A stretch of 64,000 bases of DNA from Candidatus Saccharimonadota bacterium (GCA_002746885.1 PDRS01000007.1:1-64000), one strand, 5' to 3'. Numbered from the stretch's first letter, positions 20,601 to 30,600 are shown. Translations and numbers: made by a program. Notes: generated by a model from the sequence alone, not told the origin.

Positions 20601-21338
20601 GTGTTCCATGCGCGCTTGAATACCCTTTTCGAACTCAAGACGATACCGAAATGACATATCGTCAACCTGCGGTGTATTGAGAACAATATCTTCCTTTACT
20701 CCCGAACCGCCAAATGTATAGATCTTGACCGCATCACGACCAACAAGCGGATAGAGCAGCTGGTTTTGATTTTGCTGCGCCGCGCGAGTTGAAAACAACG
20801 GAGTAAACCGCATAGCCACTTTTGAAAACGGGTCAATGATTTGAATACCTTTTTCGCGTAAATAATAGCCTGCGGTTGCGCTTATTTTCGGCCCAGGAGA
20901 CACACCACCTATGTTTCCCGCGCCCGAGTAGCCTTTGTTGTATTCATACTCTTGTTCGGCTGCGTTATATTTCAGTGATTCTGCTCGAATACTACTCGGC
21001 TTCGGCACGATGGCTTGCGCTCGAGAGCTCAGTGCATAGACGTCAACCTGTCGCTGGATATTGGTACTTTCTATAAAAATAGTACTCAACATAAGCAAGG
21101 CCAAAAATCCCCACCCCAATCGAGCAAGCCGCGGATGCGCCCGTCGCCTCGGTCGCATGCGATACAAAAGCTTTGCCATGGGCTTCGGTAACTTGAGTAA
21201 AACTATCCGCTCAAGGCGATTAAACATGCGCCAGAACTGCTTCCAGAACACTCGCACGCGCGCAGCAAAGCGACCCCACCAACGGTAGAGGACACGGAAA
21301 AAAGACAGCCGGAATTGCAGCGTTACAGTACGCGTCAT
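14670..21338 (-). CDS. Giant Kelch-repeat and glycine-rich surface protein
   Basis: The 2222-residue protein has a basic, Trp/Phe-rich N-terminus, one membrane helix (about residues 70-90) and then a very large extracellular part. This consists of a beta-rich domain to about 330, then at least 17 Kelch-type blades with repeats such as YNGYLYVLGGYDG, HNGRIYIAGGC and FNNRIYVVGGF. Two glycine-rich domains, each opening with TYTVPAG and SLTVK, interrupt the blades (DNA 19228-20083 and 15222-16070). Many blades carry GGC cysteines that may form disulphides. The likely role is adhesion to a host cell or surface. Start chosen at 21338 with GGGGG upstream; alr is divergent. Confidence 0.85.
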   Translation of the reverse strand: MTRTVTLQFRLSFFRVLYRWWGRFAARVRVFWKQFWRMFNRLERIVLLKLPKPMAKLLYRMRPRRRAHPRLARLGWGFLALLMLSTIFIESTNIQRQVDVYALSSRAQAIVPKPSSIRAESLKYNAAEQEYEYNKGYSGAGNIGGVSPGPKISATAGYYLREKGIQIIDPFSKVAMRFTPLFSTRAAQQNQNQLLYPLVGRDAVKIYTFGGSGVKEDIVLNTPQVDDMSFRYRLEFEKGIQARMEHDGSVGVYGVNPALLGNVSTATEADAKLLQDARESGSKTELLFRIPKPVVRESGRSGATTVKVWYSLSDDVLTVHAKNLLEAQYPLSIDPTVYVETAQKLMLGNNETNIDFDVDNELIQKSQTTGARIDAWSSTSNLSSAVWGQGTAVAGGYIYSVGGSGGDATNTQTYYSPGDTTYTVPAGVTSLTVKVWGAGGGSGAGNNQSGRGGAGGGGGYVKSVLAVTPSENLTVRIGSGGAGAGGNRRGGDGGGYSAVLRNSTFLLQAGGGGGGGGAEGTSSGYGGDGGAGGGTSGAVGLRGGGWGAGWPGQGGSAGSGGNGGGGGWGGAAGAAGVANAGGNAGGSTGTCNASITGTGGAGGIGGGGLGGNDSSSCEGGGGGGGGRYGGGGGGSVNSNNRGAGGGGGGSGLVTGSSTVSTQGSGASPGNSGDADRNGAGEGGAETNATSGNSGTDGGVVISYNTSNSTDPVATVSWAHFNPTTNALESPNPGDGVCVGWCTESVYDLPVALKGLSLVTYNGYLYAIGGEDASGTPQTSVYVSKLGANGEPQLWHPTDTNKNNWVYWYSAASLPQARSNFAAVATNNRLYIFGGLTTGSTVLATDTVQSASLNPNGTLSAWSASGMQPLSPARHGLSAQVYNGTLYVLGGSTSLGGAPMQTVQYAKLNTDGTMNPWVAANSMLNTGRMNSGGSFSAIFGGYIYVSGGCQTVNANGYCTGVATDVQLASLNADGSIGLWNQMLGLTTDRFAHTLIAWQGGLYRLGGCRAQNLTTGVCNSTVFDVDYGVINPPGDASTVATSTDSSSAPCNDSTPSSCNLPASSVGNMLNATAIVNGYLYIMGGCRNNACTSYSNGVTYQAIDSSGALVRPATCIGTFVDSYCVSSSSLPVSLGAPGVAVFNNRIYVVGGFPTVSNIYYVSVNNDGSLGSWQDNNANTGINIDADHVSYTYAYARANPASASTNPGNLFIIGGCSTDNGGSINNIGCSGYSSEVYKCNITTVGMVTGCSTSNQQQIGAVTGNDGQPTSGGLGAFAGAVYANYIYLMGGLSRSAGGSGNGTDLRHVRYARFDDNNNIVAVSGSDWVEGGELMNTGRRRGAGFGYNGYLYVLGGYDGNDAIADIEFAKINVSDGSWEFFDTSTVTIQKRWALSTVVSNSYAYVIGGCVSGQAPSNCNTRTDTIQTFQVYNNDSGTPVGYTAAANQFGIDRYAASSVVHNGRIYIAGGCNDAAGDCSSALSDVQFATLSPEGNIGSWASTAGGLPAARGWGKLREAGGTLYWIGGQDNTGDEKSEVYYATPNASTGDIASWAIASNGLPADRTQFGAASWNDRLFVVAGNDDSGNPTNTVYVSPQLTNGGNITTAWTTISTNVPDVARSGNTVVAYANNLYSFGGYDGANYLLDSQFTQINSDGSLDAWTFTTPLPNVTRQAEGFAANGYMYVVGGRSEDMRCQNSTYIAPISANTTIATGNNPTGVGEWYETNQRYSGQRFGNAVAYNEGRLYLLGGGCIADNSTVFSSPGAATYTVPAGVNSLTVKLWGGGGGGGAGGTNGAGGAGGGAGFVQSVLAVTPGETLNVYVGGAGGAGTYPATSGGAGGGGGHSEINRAGTNLVIAAGGGGGGGGDNSSSTPGGTGGAGGGSVGVAGGNSSNAGGGGAGTNVSGGAGGTGGQNNGSGGGFESAGDGANGTSGLGGQNNGGIADDGDGGTAHTSGWGGGGGGGGGLYGGGGGSSSQSGNAGGGGGGGGSNYLTGSSQINGQGVGSVPAHSGDTDRGGAGGGGAGGSTTANGGPGTPGRVVIIVGSASMMLTGANRTLQTTLYSQPQVAQYSRMIDTDTDVFPTGWLMNGLDNSIGARWSMRYRSMNNPGAAAPCGGTGMSTWGQETNAGDVTLGNVGVYEALDGSGANVHCSRFFYMYISIDASRTFGYPEDVNRGPTIADISLFYTADPSKRMLHGKTFTQGLQQPLDTPCRRGSAVPGDPNYNCALP
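15222..16070 (-). repeat. Second glycine-rich domain of the Kelch protein
   Basis: This codes for a glycine-rich domain (runs of GGGG with Ala, Ser and Asn) opened by TYTVPAG and NSLTVKLWG and closed by RVVIIVG. It is inserted directly after a Kelch GG pair. On the plus strand it appears as monotonous CCGCCA/CCACCG triplets. It is paralogous to 19228-20083 and related to the start of the protein at 57342-60530. Confidence 0.75.
19228..20083 (-). repeat. First glycine-rich domain of the Kelch protein
   Basis: This opens with TYTVPAG and TSLTVKVWG, runs through about 280 residues of glycine-dominated sequence, and ends in VVISYN. It splits a Kelch blade between YIYSVGG and the following strand, at the same relative position as the second copy. 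Edges are approximate. Confidence 0.75.
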
Positions 21339-21583
21339 CTTACCCCCAGCCTGAACCTTGTTCCGGTTTATTTGTTGTTTTCTATCTTCCACTATCTACC
21401 CGTTCACGCCCGCGGCGCTCTCTTTCCGCTACTGCTTTACAGTGTACCATTTTCTGTACATTTCTCCACCCTAAGCCAGCTTGCACGCGTCTTTTGTCCC
21501 AAAGCTTATGGTTACACCCTGTACTTTCGTCTCACATGATTTTCATCTACAATAATCATTATTCTATCAGAGGCGATAATTCC

Positions 21584-22648
21584 ATGAGAGCAGCCAGTAA
21601 ACTAATCGACAAGACGGCTTTAAGTCACAATATAAAGGCCTTATCTGCTATTGCGCCAGCATCGAAAATGATCGCCGTCATAAAAGCTAATGCGTACGGC
21701 CACGAAGCAACCGCCGTTTATGATGCGCTTGACGAAGCCGGCCTATTTGCCGTTGCCAGCGCAGAAGAAGCACTTGCGCTCAGAAGAGCCGGCTCGAAAA
21801 AACAGATCGTCTTATTGGAAGGTGCTTTTGAGCCCAGTGATGTACAGCTGGCTTTTGCAAACAATTTCGAACTAGTAATCGCAACCCCCGAGCAGCTAAC
21901 TTGGTTATTGGCTTTTCCACATACCTTTTCTCGCGTTTGGTTTAAATTAGATACCGGTATGGGACGACTAGGCTTTCAAGCTCACGACGCCGATCAGGCA
22001 ATGCAAAAACTATTGACAAGGTACTCGCAACACCAAACGGTGATTATGACTCACTTTGCCAGCGCCGATTCGCCCGACCGCGGGTATACCGAAAAACAGA
22101 TTTCTTCCTTTGATGAATTTGCCAAAAATTACCCTGATTGCGAACAAAGTTTGTGCAACTCAGCGGGAACCTTATCGTACCCCCAAGCACATCGTAGTTA
22201 TGTACGCTGCGGCATATCGTTATATGGTGTTTCGCCGCTTGAAAATCACCACGGCACCGATCATGGTTTAGCACCAGCAATGACCCTAAAAACACGTGTC
22301 ATGTCGGTAAAAAAGTATCTTACAGGTGAAAAAATAGGCTACGGCTGCACCTATCAGATGCCTGCACCTGGTCACATCGCCATTTGCGAAGTTGGCTATG
22401 CCGATGGTTATTTATGTTTTATCCCAAACGGCACGCCAGTTATCATCGGCGGACGCCGCTATCAACTGGCAGGACGCGTTTCCATGGATATGATCGCCGT
22501 ATCAGTCGATCAGCACGTTGCTGCAGGAGACGAAGTCATCTGCTGGGGAAAGACGCTACCGATCGAAATCATCGCGGATCGCGCAGGCACCGTCCCCCAT
22601 CAACTATTAACGGCGGTAACGGAACGCCCAAAAATGGTGCTTACATAG
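21584..22648 (+). CDS. alr: Alanine racemase
   Basis: Alr converts L-alanine to D-alanine for peptidoglycan, using pyridoxal phosphate. The 354-residue protein has the PLP lysine Lys34 in AVIKANAYGH, the conserved KLDTGMGRLGF, and the catalytic tyrosine in GYGCTYQMP. The length is typical of the family. The start is the ATG at 21584 with AGAGGCG ten bases upstream; a longer frame from 21494 adds a tail with no homology. It lies inside the surface-protein island and is divergent from the giant Kelch gene. Confidence 0.95.
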   Translation: MRAASKLIDKTALSHNIKALSAIAPASKMIAVIKANAYGHEATAVYDALDEAGLFAVASAEEALALRRAGSKKQIVLLEGAFEPSDVQLAFANNFELVIATPEQLTWLLAFPHTFSRVWFKLDTGMGRLGFQAHDADQAMQKLLTRYSQHQTVIMTHFASADSPDRGYTEKQISSFDEFAKNYPDCEQSLCNSAGTLSYPQAHRSYVRCGISLYGVSPLENHHGTDHGLAPAMTLKTRVMSVKKYLTGEKIGYGCTYQMPAPGHIAICEVGYADGYLCFIPNGTPVIIGGRRYQLAGRVSMDMIAVSVDQHVAAGDEVICWGKTLPIEIIADRAGTVPHQLLTAVTERPKMVLT

Positions 22649-22793
22649 AATGCTCGCTTAGTATCTCTGCACGCAACAAGAAAAGAAGCAGTTCCGCACC
22701 TTTGCCTATCGCTCACGAAACTCCGCACCAAACCAGCGATTGTACATTCACGAGAGGACAGGGGCAAACCAAGTAATCAGGTCGCGTGCACGC

Positions 22794-23822
22794 CTACGTC
22801 GCATCGCAACGAATAAACACTGGTTGGCCTTTGCGCGCTGGGTCTGTTACACCCGGTGATGTCGCCGACCAGTGGTTACCGTGTACATCGTATGTTGCAC
22901 CGCTCGTCGCAAACGGACCAATGCCATTTATTGTCATTTCGTCATCGGTGCGAATTGGGTAAAAGTGCCAAGTATAACCATAATCTCGCTGATTGTCATC
23001 CATCCAAATATTGTTCACGTTTTCAACGTCGTAGCCATAGCGATGATTATGCCCAGATATCGCACAGCGCGACGCATACTTAAGACAATTCGCGCCACCC
23101 CAGATGAAATTATTACGTACATGAATATCGCCCACGTGGTAGTAGGCTGCCGTCTGCGTGAGAATGATCTGTCCAACCTGTGGGTGCCGATTATCAGCCG
23201 AACCATCTAAAGCGGGCGTACCGAGAACGTTGTATTTGTAACCATAAAACGCATTCCCTACCACTTCCAGACCTGTTCCAGAGTGCATCTGTATACAGTC
23301 GTTGTGCGTACCATCCGCATGTGCACCACGATCATCGGCATACCACGAAAGATTACCGATCCAGTTACCAAGTACTCTCACGTTAACCGCTGCTGCATGC
23401 TGGTTAACAACAGCCAGTCCATCAACCGTATGCTCGATATGACAACGTTCAATGGTGTAATCATGCCCATACACTGCGTCGCGCCGATCACTACACGTCG
23501 ATGGTATAAATGTACAGCGGTAAAATCGTATATTACTGCAGTTTGCCGTCTTACAATCAACCATACCGCCATGATTTAAATCCCCTCCAGCAGAAAAATA
23601 ACAGTTGCGAAACGTCACGTCTGGCGCATTGACAGTGATGTATTGAGTGATGTCTTTATCTTCAACCACAGTGCCTGGAGTAGTGATAGTGGTCGGACCA
23701 GTGTACGCGGTACGTGCTACGGTCGGATAGACCCCCACATTGACGTTTGGTTCCGGGACGGTGACACCAAGAATAAACTTGTCACCACTTGATCTGACTA
23801 ATCGACGTGCTGCTATGCTCAT
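22794..23822 (-). CDS. Second right-handed parallel beta-helix protein
   Basis: The 342-residue product begins MSIAARRLVRSS, then has a phage- or actinobacteria-like entry segment (TTPGTVVEDKDITQYITV) and beta-helix rungs such as VTFRNCYFSAGGD, IRFYRCTFIPST and YTIERCHIEHTVDG. An Asp/His-rich patch (DDRGAHADGTHNDCIQMHS) follows, which in related folds forms a metal or sugar site. No signal peptide is visible. It shares the short N-terminal ARRLxR motif with the larger beta-helix protein at 11632-13617. A role in glycan binding or cleavage is likely but unproven. Confidence 0.8.
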   Translation of the reverse strand: MSIAARRLVRSSGDKFILGVTVPEPNVNVGVYPTVARTAYTGPTTITTPGTVVEDKDITQYITVNAPDVTFRNCYFSAGGDLNHGGMVDCKTANCSNIRFYRCTFIPSTCSDRRDAVYGHDYTIERCHIEHTVDGLAVVNQHAAAVNVRVLGNWIGNLSWYADDRGAHADGTHNDCIQMHSGTGLEVVGNAFYGYKYNVLGTPALDGSADNRHPQVGQIILTQTAAYYHVGDIHVRNNFIWGGANCLKYASRCAISGHNHRYGYDVENVNNIWMDDNQRDYGYTWHFYPIRTDDEMTINGIGPFATSGATYDVHGNHWSATSPGVTDPARKGQPVFIRCDAT

Positions 23823-24180
23823 ACATAACCATTAAAGCAGGTTCGGCGGTTAACTGCCAAGCACAAAAATCTCATAATAAATGCAAAAACTAGCGATGCC
23901 TACTTTTCCGCCAAAAAAGAGCGGCACCATAACCCTGCCCTTGCGGTCATACCGAAAAAATAACCGCTCCCTCAAATTACATAAACTCAATAACAAACCT
24001 ACATAAAGCAGCCCAAATAAATATTACTGGTGCACAGCTGCTTTTTGCATACCTTTCTCTCGGCGCATTTTCAATACAATAGCGACGAAACCTAGGGATG
24101 TGCCTAGGTTTCGTCACATTGTTTTTGTTTTTTTCGCACGAATCACAATCCGCATCTCGCGATTCTTGACGCTGCTTTAT
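23823..24180. other. Non-coding gap with one strong hairpin
   Basis: No gene is visible. The main element is the perfect hairpin at 24084-24115. The rest is A-rich on the plus strand and probably includes the upstream region of the minus-strand beta-helix gene. Confidence 0.5.
24084..24115. terminator. Perfect 13-bp-stem hairpin
   Basis: GACGAAACCTAGG pairs exactly with CCTAGGTTTCGTC across a six-base loop. On the plus strand it is followed by ACATTG and T runs. On the minus strand it closes the adhesin operon about 65 bases after the last small ORF. It is a likely terminator for the minus strand operon and possibly works in both directions. Confidence 0.7.
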
Positions 24181-24303
24181 CTATACCAACGCGAAGAATT
24201 CGTCGTTGACAATTTGTCGACGCAGGCGCACTTGCTTTCGCCGCTCATTTTGCGGCAACCGCTTCAGTACACGATCGTCTTGCTTCTTTCTTTCCTTTTT
24301 CAT
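24181..24303 (-). CDS. Small basic ORF, 40 residues
   Basis: This frame starts MKKERKKQDDRVLKRLPQ and ends in NDEFFALV. It is very basic and helical. It begins one base after the stop of the 98-residue ORF upstream, with AAGGGAACG a few bases before the ATG, so it would be translated by coupling. I recognise no family. It may be real because of the spacing and binding site, but it could be a chance frame. Confidence 0.45.
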   Translation of the reverse strand: MKKERKKQDDRVLKRLPQNERRKQVRLRRQIVNDEFFALV

Positions 24304-24304
24304 A

Positions 24305-24601
24305 TTACGTTCCCTTAATATTTTTGATTTTGGTTTTACGGTCTGGTTGTTTGATTTTTGTGTTTATTAGGTTGCTACGTGGTACTTTTTGCCGAATCAT
24401 CACCAATTTCGTTGTTGGGTACCCCGCATGCAGAGCACTCGAGAAAACAAAATCGAAGAGGGCAACTCCCCACTGTTCTGCCGGTCCCGCGCGGGCAGAA
24501 ACGAGCGTTGGAGCCGGTGTTGTAACGCAAATTTCATGTGCCCGCCTCGCTTTTTTGAGCTCCTCAGGCTTGTTATGTCGTTTTTTTGTCGCATTAATCA
24601 T
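24305..24601 (-). CDS. Small ORF after the giant adhesin, 98 residues
   Basis: The product starts MINATKKRHNKPEELKKARR, with a basic helical N-terminus, a hydrophobic middle (about residues 46-60, WGVALFDFVFSSALHAG) and a Lys/Arg-rich tail. A GGAGGG ribosome binding site lies seven bases before the second ATG (24601). It directly follows the 2048-residue adhesin gene on the same strand. It resembles no known family; position suggests an accessory to adhesin production, but this is a guess. Confidence 0.5.
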   Translation of the reverse strand: MINATKKRHNKPEELKKARRAHEICVTTPAPTLVSARAGPAEQWGVALFDFVFSSALHAGYPTTKLVMIRQKVPRSNLINTKIKQPDRKTKIKNIKGT

Positions 24602-24617
24602 AGTCATACCCTCCGTT

Positions 24618-27600
24618 TTACTTATTGCTATACCTGAATGTTAAGTTTTCGACATAAGCGTTCGCATTGCTGTTAGCCGAAACCGTGATGCGAATAATCA
24701 TAGTGTCGCCCGCCACAAATGGAGTCGGACCGCTCGCGCCACAGTCACTCGAAGCTATATCCGTCGTCGGAGAAATTGATGTCCACGTGTTAGCCGTACC
24801 GATGTTCGCCGTGTCAGCGCTACAGGCAGAAATGGTGCCCGCTTGCGCTTTGCGAAATACCGCGTACTGCACAGCTGCATTTGACGTGTTATCGATCAAG
24901 CCCGTAAGACTCATCGTTCCCGCAGCAAATGATTTAAACGTCGAGGGTAACCGATACGTTACATACACGTTATATGATTGTGTTGTTGCCTGAGGCGAGG
25001 TCCAGCGGTAGAAGTTCCGAGCTTCGCCGCTTGAACAAAGCGTTCCAACCGTTAACACGCTGGGTTGATTGGCGCAGAAGTCAGCAGTCATAGTACCCAC
25101 CCCAGAGCCATTGAGAACCGCCCCCGTATATTCAGGCGTCATAGATATGATATCGTCTGGTGCACTACCACAAGCGCCCCAGCCCGAAGTAGCCTGATAG
25201 CATTGAATGGCGTTCTTCGTGGTGTCGTAGTACATAGAGCCGTAATACGCTGGATTATCAGTAGTCATCGGAGGTCCCGCAAATTGATCAAGCGTAAAGA
25301 GCGTCGGCTGACCGCCGGTAGCACCGCCGCCGATCTGAACATTTGCGGGCGTGGTCGTTGCCGCGTTCGAGATCACACTCAAGTTATCAATATAGAAGTT
25401 TGTGTTCGATTGATTAGCTATGAGAATCGCATTGTTAGCCGTCGCACCAGCAGGCACAGTCACGAAACACGATACTTTCGTCCAGCTCGTTGTCACACTA
25501 AAATCTTGCGAAATCGCATAGCCGCTGCCAGGAAGCGATGAATCGCACGTTGCCGTCTGAGCAGTACCGTTACTACTGAACCATGCATTAAATGTGTTCG
25601 TTCCAGAGGTTGTTTTTGCTGCAAATGAAACAACATATGTCCCAGCAGTAAGTGCCGAAGCAAGCGTGTTTTTCGCACCCTGGTTTGCGCCAGAAGTTGT
25701 CACACCAACACCAGCTACCCCCGTTGCATACGTATTTGGTGTTGTAGTTTTAGCAGCGACTCCGCCGTTGTAATTTGTCCAATTCGTAAACGAACTATCT
25801 TCAGCCCCACCATTGACAGCATATTCTGTAGTGTTGTTATTGACCGAGAATAAATTGGTTGCAATCGAACTTTGTACCTCAAACAGAGCGCCCGTGATCG
25901 GAGTCGCACCATTGTTCCGAATAGTGAGACCGTCCGTCTGTCCGCCAGATGGCCCAAGGATAATTTCCGCACCGCCAGCTGTACTCTGCGTGTTATTGTA
26001 TGCGGCTTGTAGGTCGGTTGCACTCGACGCGCCCGCCGCCGTCCAGTCGACACCATTCCAGAACATGGTGGCTGTCGTATTTGGCTTCAGTGCAATAGTA
26101 TTGCCCTGCCCACCGCCGTTGACCGCAAGGATCATATCCTGCGTGCCGCTGTTAGTCACATACAATATACGCCCCGCGGTAGTTATTGTCGGGTCCGCCA
26201 TGCTCACCGTCGCACCAGCATAGGTGTTATTGATGAGTACGGTACTGTTTGTGTCTACGGTTGCCGCAATAATGCTGCAGTTTGCCGCTGCGCAGCTCTG
26301 CGAAGTACCTGTAAATGCTGTTGGATTTAAGGTGACAAGACCCAGCGTTCCAGTTCCGTTACTGCTTCCGCCACTCAGAATGAGATTTCCGCCGTCACCA
26401 TTCGTCGCACCGCCATTACCGCCGCGAATGGTAACACTGCCACCAGCACCAGTACCGCTGCCTGTCGACCCCTGAATCGTCAACCCAGCACCAGCAGTAT
26501 CCGTGCTTGTCTGAGCAGCCGCCTGGATGGTCGTGTCAGCGGCAGCTGAGCCAACGTTAATCGTATTAGAGCCAAATGTCGTTGTATTGATGGCGCTTCC
26601 GATGGTGACATTGCCGGTGCTTGTGCCAGTTCCAATGTTCACCGCAAAGTTACTGCTATCGTTGAGATTGATTTCCCCGCCAGCAGCGGTAAATGCGCCC
26701 CGAACTATCGTAGTAGCCGCAGCATTACCAAGCACAATCGTTTTTGCATTGGTTGTTCCGATATTAATTGCTGGCGCACCAAGTCCAGTCTGAACAACAA
26801 TATCGTCTATGTACGTAACCGAGCTTCCGTTGCCACCACCGCCATTCTGGAAACTCACAAAAGCATTTGTAGCACCAGCAGGAGCAATAAACGACCCAGA
26901 CAACTCAACCCAACCGCTTGTAGACGTTTGGGCGCTACCAAATACTGAAACGCTGCCATCATTCCAATGAACCTGCGCATTGATCGTCTGCGGCAGCGTC
27001 GTCGCCCTAGCCCAAGCACTGAAGCTATACTGATGACCTTCAATGACAGACAGGGCATTGTACGCTTCCTGCACACCCCAAAAGCCGCCGTTTCCTGACG
27101 TTTCGGTCACCGCCAGTACACAACTACCGCCATGAGCCAGCCCACCGACATTTAACCCAGCGATTGTCTCGCCAAACCAGTCACCCATATCATCAACACT
27201 ACAGCCTTCGAAAGTATCATTCAGGATTGTTGAACTTGAACTAGCTGTACCTGCTCCTGCATCTATTAAAATATTACCAGCCATACCCGCCGATGATGCA
27301 CCAGTCTGGATAAATATTGCCCCCGTGTCGCCACTAGTGCTTGCCGTCGAGAGCACAGCGCTCGACGCACCTTGCAGACTTAAGTTACCGCCTGTGATAC
27401 TCGTGTCACCAGTGGCATTACCCATTGTTGTTGTCCCAGTGCCAACGGTTCCGATGTTGATCGCTCCGCTTTCAATATTTGTGGTGTTGGCGCCATTGCC
27501 AACCGTGACATTGCCGGTGCTTGTGCCAGTTCCAATGTTCACCGCAAAGTTACTGCTATCGTTGAGATTAATTTCCCCACCAGCAGAGTCTAGCGTGCCC

Positions 27601-30600
27601 GCTACTTGTAACGTAGCGGTTGGCGCCGCGATACCACTACCAATCCCGACGCGACTGTTCGACGTATCTACGGTTACAATGTCTGCTGTTCCAGCAGCGT
27701 CTTGAATGGTAATTGCGGCAGTGCCATCGGTGGCGGCCCGAATAGCCGGAGTGACGAATGCCGTATCCGTACGACCAGTACCAGAAATATAGAAGTTAGA
27801 GCTAGCTTGCAGAGTGGTGCTGTTCTGGATAAAGCCAGCGGGATCTGTAACGCCAACACAGTCTGTCCAGGCACCGTTTTCGTAGCAACGGAATTTGTTA
27901 AGGTTAGTGTTATAGTACATCGCGCCGTTATAGCCGCCGGCTGGATCAGAACCATCAACACCGTTCTCGAAGCTATCAAGGCCGAGGAATATCGCTGTTG
28001 TATCCGTGGTCGTAGAGCCCAGCTGAATACTTGATGTGTTCACCCCCAGGACATTTGCAACATTCAGAGCATACCCATTTGGGTTACTCGCAGTGCCGAT
28101 AGAAGTGTTTCCCTGAATATAGTTTGGCGCGTTAGAATCATTATATATCGCATAGTTTACGCCCGTACCACTGCTTGCACCATTGCCAGTGAGATAGAGA
28201 CCATAGTTACTGGTATTGCCACCCGTGCCAGATGACTGATCTATACGAATACCATAGTTGACGACCGTGCCACCTGCGCCCGCTCCTGCACTACTTCCGC
28301 GCACGCGCATGCCGTAGTTGCGAGCAGTGCCGCTTGTATTTCCACCGTTACCCGAAACACCCTCTACCTCGATACCATAATAATTCGTAACTTTAGGAAC
28401 ACCTCCAGTAGGTGTGCCTCCTAAGTTTGGCTGACCTATGCGCATGCCATAGCCATTAGTAATCTGACCGGTGTAGCCCGCTGTTGTATCAAATCGATTA
28501 TAGCCACCATGGACATTGCCAATCGTATAATCACTTCCTGTGATAGTAGGAACATTCACGGAACCATAGAGGTTGAGAAGCGAGCCACCCATAGGGTTAA
28601 AGCGCGGTTGGTTCTGAAGACCGACTACACTTGATGTATCAGACGAATTTATAGTCGAATTGATATGCAGTGCGACATCACCCGAAACAGTATCCTGCAG
28701 CTTCAGCGCCTCGTGCACAACGACACTTCCGCCATAAAGATCAATGTTCGTCGCACTTGCCGAACCAATAGTAATGCCTGTGCTATTAGCACCCGTCCCG
28801 ATATGTAAGGTACCGGCAGTAGCACGGTCAAAGGACGGAGCAAGGAAAGAGGTGTCCGCTCGACCATCGCCAGAAATATAGAAGTTGGAGCTAGCCTGCA
28901 GGGTCGTCCCGTTCTGAATAAAGTTTGCAGCCGTCGGGGAAAGCATGCTCGTGTCACAGGTGCTCACAACGCCGCCATTCGTACAGAGCAATGTGGTACT
29001 GGTAGAGGTTTGCGGATTGACCGTCAAGGAGCCTTGAATAGACGTATTGGACGTAGCAGAGCCGATAGTCGTCGTTGCTGTTCCTGTCGTGTTAATAGTT
29101 GTTGCGCCCAATATTGCGTTAGTACCTGTCAAATTGTTTACGGCAGATGCATTACCAATCGTTGTCGTGGCAGAACCAGTGGTGTTTATATTAGTTACGC
29201 CCGTTACACCAATCGTACTGCCGCTTTGCAAACTTATATTTCCAGCCGCACTGTTTCCAATCGAAACTGCACCAGTACTTGTGCCGGTGTTTATATTCGT
29301 ATCGAAATTACTTGAGGTATTAAGACTAATGGTCGCACCCGACACAGCTGCGCCCGCGCTACCCGTAATGAGACCCGAGAACGTCTTATCGCCAGCAAAC
29401 GTCTGAACACCAGCGCTTACAAGACCAGGGTTTGAACTGTCCGCTGTTTGTAAATATATACCATTCCCCGAAACGACCGCTCCATCACTGCTTTTTGTTT
29501 GCGCATCAAGCGTACCCACGAAAGTCACACCACTACCAGCGCCATCGATGTTGGTCGCTGTCCAGGCTGACCCATCATATATATACGTCTGCGCTTTGTT
29601 TGCCTGTATACTGACACCGTGCATAGTGAAGGCCACGCTACCAGTGTTTAACACATATGCCAAACGCCCGACCGTTCCCGTCGTTGGAGCGGGCAGATTG
29701 AGCGTCCTGCCGGCTGTCGTCTGCGGTATAGTAAACGTCGTACTTACGTCTACCGTCGAAGATGCAGCTCCGATAGGACCGTTCACTGTAAAGTTACTCA
29801 GCGCTACGCCAGTTAGAACAGTCGAGCCGTTATTCGTAAATTGTGAGCCATTTGCAACAAATGGCCCCTGAATAGTTGTCGTTGTTGTTGCGCCGCCAAT
29901 GGTTATAGACGAAGCATTGGTTGTCCCGATACCGAGCGCCGCAGCCGTTGCCGTGTCAAACAACGGCGCCTGAAGCGCAGTATCTGCCCGCCCCGCTCCA
30001 TCTATCCAAAAATCCGCTGTCGTTTGCGCAGCGGTGTTTTGGTTTTGAATAAAATCTCCCGCCAACAAAGTAGCGGCATTACCGTCAGTCAAAACATTGT
30101 ATGTACCGGGTGCGCCCTGATCTTGCAGCACAAAAGTTTGATCCCCGCTGGTTGGAGCATCGATAGAAAGAGTAGCCGTATTACCACTATCGCTGGTTGT
30201 GAGGCTGCTCGCTGTTTTAGCATTGAAAGCATATGGTACAGCCGTCAGTTTCAAGCGCGGATTCATTTCACCGTCCCAAACCGGAGAGCCAGCTCCACCC
30301 ACGTTCATCGTAAGGTACAGCTGCTGATCCCAAGGCATGTCTGCAGGGAAACTGGTCACGTCACCGAGATTTACCGTGAGATATCCATTCACGACCCTAA
30401 CCGTATTTGCGCCAGTGCGAGTTTCTACCCACAAACAAGCAGTGTCCCCCGCACAAGACCCTTGACCACTTCCCGTACTCGCGCTAGCATCGTACAGCTT
30501 AAATTCGACATTGTAGTAGCCGTCTGGAGCAATGGCTCCAGCGCTGGTCTCCAAACGAGCTTGGAAGTTCAGATTATCAGAGGTGGCAGCGTAAACAGCG

